Assembly: GCA_026770575.1 (NCBI GenBank)
Contig: MU657184.1
Coordinates: 291,678 to 306,871 of the forward strand
Direction of reading: 5' to 3'
Length of the DNA: 15,194 nt
From: Pelagophyceae sp. CCMP2097
Lineage: Eukaryota > Sar > Pelagophyceae
Position 1 is the stretch's first letter; the number at the start of each line of letters is the position of its first letter. Of this stretch, positions 9,097 to 15,194 are shown piece after piece. Both the position numbers and the translations under genes were made by a program. The notes under the pieces are model-generated. The model had not been told where the DNA came from. It saw nothing but the letters and a program-made list of their open reading frames with translations, and did not search any database.

Positions 9097-9421
9097 ATGC
9101 AGGCGTGGGCGGGCCCGCGTCGAAGGGCGTGCCGCATCTGGCTCCATGTTCAGGTCGGCTTTGAGTACGCGCTGTGAGGCGCTGGTGCAGTCGATGATTT
9201 AGAACTTCCCGGGCAGCGCCGCGGCCCCGCTTGCGCTGCGGAGATGCCCCGACTACGGCTGGGGCCTCGTCGCGACGCGGCGGATCGAGCCGTACGAGGT
9301 GGTGCTGCGCGAGGAGCCGCTCGTCGACGTTGGCAACCCGGACGAGGACCTCGCCGCGCGCTACGCGGCCGCTGCGGCGGGCACGCACCTCGAGTCGACC
9401 CATGCGACGCGCACAAAGTGA
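9097..9421 (+). pseudogene. Truncated SET-domain gene, two exons
   Basis: Exon 1 (9097-9153) reads MQAWAGPRRRACRIWLHVQ. A 49-nt intron (9154-9202, CAG/GTCGGC ... GATTTAG/) follows. Exon 2 (9203-9421) reads NFPGSAAAPLALRRCPDYGW, then GLVATRRIEPYEVVLREEPL, then VDVGNP and onward to TGA. 'Y-G-W-G-L-V-A-T-R-x-I-x-x-x-E-V-V-L-R-E-E-P-L' matches the first strands of a SET domain (GrGlfA-rdI--GEvil-e-Pl), the lysine-methyltransferase fold. The catalytic half (NHxC and the C-terminal Tyr motif) is absent: the frame stops after ~91 spliced codons, and the convergent FAD-oxidoreductase gene starts 87 bp on. Splicing is phase 0 and brings exon 1 into the SET frame. It is either a 5' fragment of a broken gene or a gene whose remaining exons I cannot see (a possible donor GTGACC lies right at the stop). 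Confidence 0.6.
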
Positions 9422-9507
9422 CCCGGGGCTGCCCCGAGCGCGATTCAGAGGCCGTCTTGTGGCACTGTGTTCGATGCGTCGTCCTTACTTGGTATTTGAC
9501 CGCGGGG
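9422..9507. other. Short spacer between convergent SET fragment and FAD oxidoreductase
   Basis: This 86-bp gap holds the 3' end of the oxidoreductase. Nothing else is visible. If the SET gene were once complete, its break point should be near here. Confidence 0.4.
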
Positions 9508-10999
9508 CTACGGTGGTGTGTAGCCCCACGGGTTCGCCGCCGGCGCTTTGTTCTGTGCGGGTGCCCGCGGCGGCGGCGGCGACCTCGTCGCGGCGGCGCG
9601 CGGCGGTGGCGGCGGCCCCGTCGCGACTGTCGCGACGGGCCGGCGCGGTGGCGGCTTGTTCCGCGAGGTGGGGCCTGGTTGCGGCCTCGGCTGCGGCCGC
9701 GGGGCCTGCTGCTTGGCGCTCGGCGTGGAGAAGTCCGTGTTTGCGTTGACGAAGCGGCCTTCCAAGCCGCGGTCCTTCGCGGCGGCGGCGCGGACGTGCC
9801 TCGCGAGGGCGTCGCCCGAGATGAAGGCGGCCTGGATCGAAGACGTCGTCTTGGATGTGGCCGGGCCGCCGATCCAGTCGCCGACGATGCCGATTTGATT
9901 CGCGGCGTCCCAGACAAAAGGCGCGTCGGCCTGCCAGCGGTTTAAAGGCAGCGCGGCGCCCCACAACTGCAGTTTGGTCGCGGTGACTTTTCCCCGCAAT
10001 TCGCTCTGCGTCAGTTGCGCGATGCGGTCCAGCATAAATTGAGTGACGCGCTTCTCCGTCTCCGTGCCCTTCAGAGCCTCTTGCGGGTGCTTGTGGGCCG
10101 TGCCGAACTCGCCCGTCGACATGGCAGTGAAAACGTCCGAGTCGGCCGAAGTCCACCCCAGTTTGGCGCCGTTGTTCGACAGGAACGCGACGACGTCGTC
10201 TCCCGCGAACCGGGCGGCGGCGGCGCCGCCCGGGAGCTTCACCGAGCCCTTTGGGACCTGGAAGAGGAGCGAGTAAATGGAGTTGAGCGTCATTTTGTTT
10301 GGCGCCGGTTTCGTCCCAAACCGCGCCGAGAGCAGGTCTCGGACGCGCGGGCATTCGTCCAGCGTCGAAGTGAGGCGTTCGGCGCATTTGCCGTTGTGCG
10401 CGATCACGACGGCGTCAAAGGTCTCGCGCTGGATGACCCATTTGCCGCCCTGCCTGCGCAAGCCGTTGGAAGGGGGCACCCAGACGTCTCTGCGGATCTC
10501 GCGGCAGCCGCGGGCCAGCGCGTCGGTGAGGGAAGACATGCCGAGCTTGGCGTTGCCGACGTACAACCGCCGGCTTCCCTTGGCCCCGCCGACGTCGGCG
10601 TAGTCGTCCCAGGCGCGCAGAGCGCCGTCGGCGACGCAGCCGCGGACAAAGTCTTCTAAAGGGGCGTAGCCCGGGGTGGAATCGAGCTCGAGGAACTGGG
10701 CCGCGTGGTCCACCGCGCCGGGCCAGCCCGTCTCCGCCGCCAGGCGAGACCTACGCGGTGCGGTGGGCCCGGCAGGTGGGGCAGGCGCGGTGGGGCTTTC
10801 GCGGTGCGATGGGACAGTCGCGTTTGGTGGGGCATTTGCGTTTGGTGGGGCATTATGCCGGGGCCCGCGGCGCTTACGCGCTCCTGCCGCCGACGGCGCG
10901 CTTGCCCGTGTCGAAGACGACTGCTTGGAATCCTGCCTCGTTCAACCCGCGCGCCGCCGCGAGGCCGCTCACGCCGCCGCCGATGACCCCGACGCGCAT
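9508..10999 (-). CDS. Renalase-like FAD-dependent oxidoreductase (two exons)
   Basis: The model is complement(join(9508..10750, 10878..10999)), 454 residues. Exon 1 supplies the dinucleotide-binding Rossmann motif MRVGVIGGGVSGLAAARGL, the acidic end of strand 2 (VVFDTGKR) and GGRS. A 127-nt intron (donor GTAAGC, acceptor CGCGTAG) splits an Ala codon. Exon 2 continues SRLAAETGWPGAVDHAAQFL, matching the 'GGR-sTR ... vDHGAQ(F/Y)' region of renalase/amine-oxidase-like flavoproteins. The C-terminal FAD motif is IGIVGDWIGGP (~328-338) followed by a helix with SGDALARHV. An oxidation of a small amine or nicotinamide-type substrate is implied by the family only. After ~385 comes a ~70-residue Pro/Arg/Ala-rich tail (PRPQPRPQPG, GPPPPPRAAA) ending NPWGYTPP, probably disordered. 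No targeting peptide is evident. Reading only the large open frame would lose the cofactor-binding site. Confidence 0.88.
10751..10877 (-). other. 127-nt intron of the FAD oxidoreductase, holding a short tandem array
   Basis: Donor GTAAGC and acceptor CACCGCGTAG on the minus strand. It is more than twice as long as the other well-supported introns here. On the plus strand, 10820-10837 and 10838-10855 are adjacent 18-bp copies of GCGTTTGGTGGGGCATT(T/A). More diverged GCGGTG-GGG units fill 10755-10819, so most of the intron is repeat. Confidence 0.8.
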
Positions 11000-11145
11000 A
11001 TCGCAAGCGGGCAATGCGGCGTTTCCTACTCAGCTGCGGCGTCACGCGGCCGGACGGAGTCTCTCCGAGTCGCCGCGCTTGCGTTTCTGCGTCAGATCCG
11101 CGCGGACACGAATAGGGGGCGCATCTCTCAGAACTTTTGCTCGGC

Positions 11146-11191
11146 GCCTCGGGGTCGCGGAGGAGGTTGCCTCGGCGTCGCGGAGGAGGTG
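11146..11191. repeat. 23-bp tandem duplication
   Basis: GCCTCGGGGTCGCGGAGGAG+GTT (11146-11168) is followed directly by GCCTCGGCGTCGCGGAGGAG+GTG (11169-11191); 21 of 23 positions match. It is upstream of the oxidoreductase and outside any supported coding exon. Confidence 0.85.
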
Positions 11192-11220
11192 GCTTCGTCT
11201 GCTGAGCGGTGCACAACGCA

Positions 11221-11246
11221 TTACACACACAGCATTACACACACAG
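11221..11246. repeat. TTACACACA(CAG) microsatellite
   Basis: TTACACACACAGCA then TTACACACACAG forms a two-copy, CA-rich simple repeat just beyond the glycosyltransferase stop, in its likely 3' UTR. Confidence 0.8.
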
Positions 11247-11253
11247 GCTGGGT

Positions 11254-12373
11254 TCAGACGGCGTTAAGTCTGTTGGTCGTCCTTTTTGTTCCGACGTCGG
11301 CGACGGCCATGGAGTTCGTCGCCTCGAGTTGTCGTGAAACGTACCGGCGCACGGCTGCCAGGTCCGTTTCGTTGAACGCGGAAAGGTCGCGGCCGCGCCG
11401 AGATGGCGGCGTGTTCTTCGCGAGGCAGCGGTCGTGGAGCCGGTGGTGCGCCTGCGCGTTTCGCTTCCGGGCGCGCGTCCCGGCGCCTCGGGCGGCGCAC
11501 CGTCTTGTACACGGCGCGCTCGACGTAGTCGTCGACGAAGGGAAAGTCGAGGATGGCGTGGTTCACTTTCTGGAAAACGTACCTTCCTTTAAGAACGTTG
11601 GCCACGTGCGTCTCGACGCTGCGCGGGCCGGCGAGGCGCGCCGCGTATGAGCGCATCGCCGCAGGCTCGGCGATGACGACGTCGTCCACAAGGCGGCCTG
11701 GTCCGACGGCGCAGGGCACGACCGCCTCCTTGCTCTGGTTGCGAATCGCGGCGCGCAGGCGCTCGAGGCGCAGGGGCCGCAGAAATACGACGTCGGGACG
11801 ACCGCGCACGACGAGGTCCAGGTTTGCGCCGCTTCGCTCTAGCGCTTGGAAGCCGCGCGTGACCGACTCCCATTGGAACGCAAAGCTCCGCTGCACCCAC
11901 GCGGCGCTCCGGCGGTCCGCCGCCGGCGACCAAAACGCGTTCTCGCCGCGATGCGTCCCCGCGTAGAACCTACGGCCGCCGAATCGAGCAGAGGCGCCTG
12001 TATGGTCCACGCCGGGCCGGACTCGCGCGTCGCGCTGGCGTTCTCGAGACCTGCATGGCCACCTTCGGCGGGCGCCGTCGAGGCCGTCGGGCGGCGGGGA
12101 GACTGACGGATGTCGCACGAATCGAAGCGTTCGCGCTTGCAGACGTCGCGCGCGGCGGCCGCGAGCTCGTGCTGCGCCCCAGAGAACCTGCGCGCGTCGC
12201 TACCGTTACCGCGCGCGCGCAAAGAGTTGCATCACATCGCGGCCGACTCACGGGGCGGAGATGCCGATCCAAAAGTTGGCCCGGCCGCCGTTGGCGTCGA
12301 CGACGCTCTCGCGCGTCAACGGCCACGTGACCGAAAACGTGCGCAGGCCGCCTGCGAGCAGCAGCGCGAACAT
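11254..12373 (-). CDS. Glycosyltransferase-like protein, four exons
   Basis: My model is complement(join(11254..11451, 11501..11997, 12108..12199, 12252..12373)), 302 residues; all splice phases agree. Exon 1 gives MFALLLAGGLRTFSVTWPLT, the 'LL-aG-lRtf--tw-s' N-terminus common in algal glycosyltransferase-like proteins. Exon 2 gives FSGAQHELAAAARDVCKRER. Exon 3 carries the hallmark NLDLVVRGRPDVVFLRPL (~131-148), then RLVDDVVIAEPAAMRSYA (~173-190). Exon 4 gives HHRLHDRCLAKN ... DLSAFNETDLAAVRRYVSRQ and stops at 11254. The introns are 49, 110 and 52 nt with donors GTGCGC, GTCAGT and GTGAGT. If exon 3 is read on without the last splice, the tail becomes Arg-rich nonsense, which supports exon 4. 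Sugar donor and acceptor are unknown. No membrane anchor is visible at the chosen start. Exons 1 and 3 are firm; the exon 2 borders are the weakest. Confidence 0.68.
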
Positions 12374-12645
12374 CCGGTCGGCGGACCGGCTCACGCAAGG
12401 GCCCGTCGCGCGCCGCGCTCTCCTAGGCCTCGTCGCCTCGAACGATGCCGATCCCAATTTTGGCGATATTCACTTTAACACAGTCGGCGCGGTGGGCCAA
12501 GCGCGCGGGCGCGGCCGCGCATGGAGCCGATCCCCCACCGTGACTCCCTGTAAATTTTGGCGATATTTACTTTAATCGATCAAACAGTCGGCGCGGAGGG
12601 CAGGCGAAGAGAGCGCGAAGAGAAGCGGCGGGCGGTGTCAGTCAT
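12374..12645. promoter_or_regulatory. Upstream region of the glycosyltransferase-like gene with duplicated element
   Basis: This is the probable promoter for the minus-strand gene starting at 12373. It contains two copies of a ~40-bp segment, AATTTTGGCGATATT(C/T)ACTTTAA followed after a few bases by CAGTCGGCGCGG(T/A)GGG, at about 12456-12496 and 12553-12600. The TTTTGGCG core resembles an E2F-type site. The first copy is more compact, lacking a 7-base TCGATCA-like insert found in the second. No TATA box is obvious. Confidence 0.45.
12456..12600. repeat. Imperfect direct repeat pair (~40-48 bp)
   Basis: Copy 1 is ~12456-12496 and copy 2 ~12553-12600. They share AATTTTGGCGATATT, ACTTTAA and CAGTCGGCGCGG with few substitutions and one short indel. 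Combined with the 26-bp repeat at 12501/12801 this suggests a tandem segmental duplication, one copy of which has lost its middle. Confidence 0.8.
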
Positions 12646-12826
12646 CTAGCAGTGCCGGCCGTTAGGCCGCTGAACGTAAGGTCCCTGTCGGAAGACGTAG
12701 GCCTGCTGGCGCGCGGCGAATTGGCGCCGAGCCTGTGCGGCAAAGAAGCAGCTCGACGGCGCGTGGCGCGGCTCGCCGACGGCGTCGAGTTGCGTGAGCA
12801 GCGCGTGGGCGCGGCCGCGCATGGAG
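12501..12826. repeat. 26-bp direct repeats exactly 300 bp apart
   Basis: Positions 12501-12526 and 12801-12826 match at 25 of 26 bases (GCGCG(C/T)GGGCGCGGCCGCGC then ATGGAG), including a NotI-type GCGGCCGC. On the minus strand each holds the same start, ATGCGCGGCCGCGCCC. The 12801 copy opens a 58-codon frame and the 12501 copy stops after 14 codons. Confidence 0.85.
12646..12822 (-). CDS. Small hypothetical protein, 58 residues
   Basis: ATG 12822 opens MRGRAHALLTQLDAVGEPRH and continues to ...RQQAYVFRQGPYVQRPNGRHC and TAG. Third codon positions are strongly G/C-biased, as in the real genes nearby, and the residue mix is not the Arg/Pro monotony of the shadow frames. No domain, signal peptide or membrane segment is recognised. 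It could be a small gene, a terminal exon of a gene with more exons between 12822 and 13061, or a relic. The start region is duplicated 300 bp downstream. Confidence is low because a 58-codon open frame is not unusual at this GC content. Confidence 0.3.
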   Translation of the reverse strand: MRGRAHALLTQLDAVGEPRHAPSSCFFAAQARRQFAARQQAYVFRQGPYVQRPNGRHC

Positions 12827-12836
12827 ATAGATCCGT

Positions 12837-12873
12837 GTACAATTGTACTAGTAGATCTACTATCCGTGTACAC
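12837..12873. other. Cluster of perfect palindromes in an AT-rich island
   Basis: Three abutting perfect palindromes: GTACAATTGTAC (12837-12848), TAGTAGATCTACTA (12849-12862) and GTGTACAC (12866-12873). A direct repeat ATCCGTGTACA occurs at 12831-12841 and 12862-12872. This ~40-bp patch is strikingly AT-rich against its surroundings. It sits just upstream of the 58-codon ORF and could be a regulatory site or a cruciform-forming element. Confidence 0.85.
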
Positions 12874-13061
12874 GCGTCGACCGCGAGTCTCGGAGTCACT
12901 TGGAGGCCTGCCGAGACGTTCATTGGGACGCGTGTAACAGCCCGGCGAGGGTTTCATCTCGTCGGATTACTTACTACCTTGTGCAGTGGACCGGGCGCAA
13001 CCGCAGCGCGGGCTGCTCCAGCTCTCGGACCGTGCTTTTTGCGGAGTGGGGGGGTGGTCGC
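12874..13061. other. Intergenic sequence downstream of the CHRD gene
   Basis: This stretch probably contains the 3' UTR of the CHRD gene. Beyond the palindrome cluster it shows no supported gene or repeat. Confidence 0.4.
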
Positions 13062-15194
13062 TTAGAGGCCGCCGATGAGGGCGGCGAACGCGCCCGCGAA
13101 GAGCGCCATTGCGGCGGAGACGGCGGAGCCTCCGTTGGACGACATGATGACCGGCGTCGAAGAGACGCCGACCTGGCCGCGGACGGCGCCGTCGGGGTAC
13201 GCCGCGGAATGGACGTTGACGTAATACGCTAACGGGTCGGCCAAGATCAAGTCCTGCGAGCCATCCGTGACGGCCACACAGCCCGAGACGCCGCCTGCTG
13301 CGACCTGGGAAAACGCGAAGGTGACGCCGCCGTTGGCGCCCATGAGGCCCGCGTGGACGTGTGCCGCCGTGGCGACGACGTTTGTGAGCGTCAACGCGAA
13401 GCAGACCTTTTGGTCGTAAAGGAAGAGCATGATCTCACCCGAACCCGTGGGCGACCCCTTGGAGTCGGGCACGTTCGACCCTTCCAGCGTCACGTCAAAC
13501 GAAGACGGCGCGGCGAGCTGGGCGCGCACGGCGCCGCCGCCGAACTCGACGGAGTGCACGTTGACGTAGAAGGAAGCGGGCGCCGCTAGGGCGCCGTCGA
13601 TGAAGCCGACAGGGACGTCGACGCAACCATCAACAACACCGAGCGAAAGGACCAGCTCGCCGGAAGCGCCGGCGACGCCGAGGTGAATGTGCATAGCCGT
13701 AGGAGAGACCTTGTCCGTCGTGAGCATAAAGCAGATGACCGTCGAATAAGCGTACAGGTCGATGGACCCGGAGCCTGTTGTCGACCCGGCGCCCATCGGG
13801 ACCTGCGAGCCCTCTAAAGTCAAAGCCATGGTCGCCGGCGCCTTGAGCTGGCCGCGGAGGGCGCCGTTGGGGAAGGTGGCGGTGTGGAGGTTGACGTAGT
13901 ACATCGACGGGTCGAGCAGGATCGACTCGATCAGAGCCGCAGTCGCGTCGACGCAGCCGGACATGCCATCCAGAGCGACGGTGACGTCGCCATTGGCACC
14001 GGCCGCGCCGGCGTGGATGTGCAGGCTCGTCATGTTGAGGGTGGTGGTGAGCAAGAAACATAATTTGGTACCGTAATAGTTCAACTCAATCGCACCGCTG
14101 CCCACTGGCACCGCGTCGCCCATGCCGTCGGGAACCTGGGCGCCCTGTAAAGCGAGCATCATGGCCGCCGGCGATGCAATCTGGCCGCGAATCGCGCCGT
14201 CCGGGTACGCCACCGTGTGCAAGTTCACGTAGTAACCGGTAGGATCGTACAGAACCTCCTCGATCGTGCCGGCGTCGGCGTCGACGCAGCCGGACGCGAC
14301 GTCCAAAAAGACGGAGACGACGCCGTTGGCGCCCTCCAGGCCCTTGTGGATGTGCAGGGCCGTGGGGGTTAGCGTCGTCGTCAGCAGGAAGCACACCTAA
14401 GGGGCGTGTCTCTTGCAATCACCTTTTCAAGCGGACCAAGCAAGACTCGCCTTGGTGTTGTAGTAGCTCAGCTCGATCGAGCCGGTAGCGCCGATAAAGC
14501 CCACGTTCATGGTGACCTGCGACCCCTCGAGCGCGACGACTGTCGCCGCCGGCGCGGCAATCTGGCCGCGGATCGCGCCGCCCGTATAGGTGGCCGTGTG
14601 GAGGTTGACGTAGTACATAGTCGGGTCGGTCAGGACGGCGTCAATCGCCTCCATCGAGGAATCGACGCAGCCGGGCATGATGTCCAAAGTAATGGCCACA
14701 TCGCCATTCGCGCCCGCAGCGCCGGAGTGGATGTGCATCGACGTCGCCGTGAGGGCGGTGGTGAGCATGAAGCAGACCTTGGTCGTATAGTAGTAGACCT
14801 CAATCGAGCCGGATCCGGTAGGAGAGCCCATGGCGTCGGGGACCTGCGACCCTTCGAGGATGACCGACGTCCTCGCCGGGGCGTCGAGCTGGCCGCGGAT
14901 GGCGCCGTCGCCGAATTCCGCGGTGTGGAGGTTGACATAGAACTGCGTGGGGTCGACGAGGACGGCCTCGATTGAGGCCGCTGTCGAGGCGACGCAGATG
15001 CTCGCAACGTCCAGAACAATCTGGAGGCCGCCGTTGGCGCCCGCCGCGCCGGCGTGGATGTGCATGGCCGAAGGCGTCAGATCCGTCGTGAGGACGAAAC
15101 ACACTTTGGTTTCGTAGTACGTCAAATCGATCTCGCCGCTGCCGGTGAGGTCGCCCATGCCGTCGGGAACCTGCGACCCCTCCAGCGAAACCAT
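13062..15194 (-). CDS. Six-repeat CHRD-domain surface protein (5' end outside window)
   Basis: The model is complement(join(13062..14396, 14451..>15194)), at least 692 residues. Six tandem ~110-residue CHRD (chordin-type) domains follow one pattern: LEGSQVPDGMG / GSGxIxLxYY-TKVCF-LTT / HIHxGAAGANG / CVD-----I--VL-DP--YYVNLHTA-(Y/F)P-GAIRGQL. The His-x-His positions fall near 15058, 14733, 14350, 14018, 13688 and 13355. The third repeat is broken by a 54-nt intron between K and VCF. The last domain is followed by SSNGGSAVSAAMALFAGAFA and ALIGGL, a small-residue site plus a hydrophobic end, as in GPI-anchor signals. Two conserved Cys per repeat (VCF and CVD) may form a disulphide. CHRD domains are extracellular with poorly known function; a cell-surface or matrix role is inference. 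The Met at the window edge is an internal residue. Confidence 0.9.
14397..14450 (-). other. 54-nt GC-AG intron inside CHRD repeat 3
   Basis: The minus-strand junctions are AAG/GCGAGT and CCCCTTAG/GTG. Unspliced, the frame reads through ASLAWSA to TGA and contains a second stop (TAG) at its end. Removing the 54 nt yields YYNTK-VCFLLTTTL, exactly the junction seen uninterrupted in the other repeats (YYETKVCF, YYTTKVCF, YYGTKLCF). The only GT in the middle (AAAAG/GTGATT) lies after the in-frame TGA and cannot serve. Confidence 0.85.

Larger units (their letters stand above)
11000..11253. promoter_or_regulatory. Intergenic region upstream of the FAD oxidoreductase
   Basis: This spacer lies between the 3' end of the glycosyltransferase-like gene and the ATG at 10999, both on the minus strand, so it should hold the oxidoreductase promoter. 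It contains a 23-bp tandem duplication and a TTACACACA microsatellite, listed separately. Open frames across it are Arg/Pro-rich and not convincing. No TATA box was identified. Confidence 0.4.

Noticed and set aside
9485..10387. 300-residue minus-strand open frame overlapping the FAD oxidoreductase
   Set aside because: It is Arg/Pro-rich and out of frame with the renalase-like motifs that define the real gene.
11264..11500. Arg-rich C-terminal tail in the unspliced glycosyltransferase frame
   Set aside because: The tail is compositionally junk, whereas a neighbouring frame gives a normal C-terminus after removal of a 49-nt GTGCGC...GCGCAG intron.
12900..13070. Plus-strand YYLVQWTGR resembling a chromodomain (YLVKWKGY) core
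   Set aside because: Only eight residues resemble the motif. The flanks do not fit a chromodomain, and the region is the likely 3' UTR of the CHRD gene.
14427..14450. In-frame stop separating two CHRD genes
   Set aside because: The two frames are parts of one repeat (YYNTK / VCFLLTTT). Splicing a 54-nt GC-AG intron restores the exact consensus, so two genes or a nonsense mutation is less likely.

Overview
The window looks like nuclear DNA of a GC-rich, compact, intron-containing microalga with a secondary plastid. A pelagophyte stramenopile of the Aureococcus type is my best guess, and a haptophyte is the alternative. The reasons are: very GC-rich third codon positions; seven inferable spliceosomal introns, five of them 49-58 nt long, with several GTC donors and one GC-AG intron; a signal peptide followed by a Phe-start transit-like segment (THA/FFGN) on one protein; and eukaryotic families (ARM solenoid, mitochondrial carrier, SET, renalase-like FAD oxidoreductase, CHRD). 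No bacterial operon signals, tRNA, rRNA, CRISPR or transposase were seen. The species guess is inference; the gene structures below are read from the sequence.

Layout. 1-~825: degenerate minisatellite with an 11-13 bp unit. 921-1152 (+): two-exon relic of a mitochondrial carrier gene whose stop codon overlaps a TATA box. 1313-7724 (+): one very large gene for an ARM-repeat protein with a degenerate EF-hand-like C-terminus; its start probably lies in a short first exon. 7850-8953 (-): DUF1415-like protein with apparent plastid targeting. 9097-9421 (+): truncated SET-domain gene, divergent from the DUF1415 gene across a 143-bp spacer that holds a CACGTG palindrome. 9508-10999 (-): two-exon renalase-like FAD oxidoreductase. 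11254-12373 (-): four-exon glycosyltransferase-like gene. 12453-12900: partly duplicated intergenic DNA, a 58-codon ORF and an AT-rich palindrome cluster. 13062-15194 (-): six-repeat CHRD protein with a GPI-anchor-like tail, continuing past the right edge.

The genes do not form an obvious pathway. The most informative results are gene models that a simple ORF reading misses. The FAD oxidoreductase gets its Rossmann fold from exon 1. The glycosyltransferase is assembled from four reading frames. The two CHRD open frames join across a GC-AG intron. Two gene relics (carrier and SET) sit in the gaps. I found no convincing undescribed multi-gene system. The least characterised item is the ~2,100-residue ARM/EF-hand-like protein.
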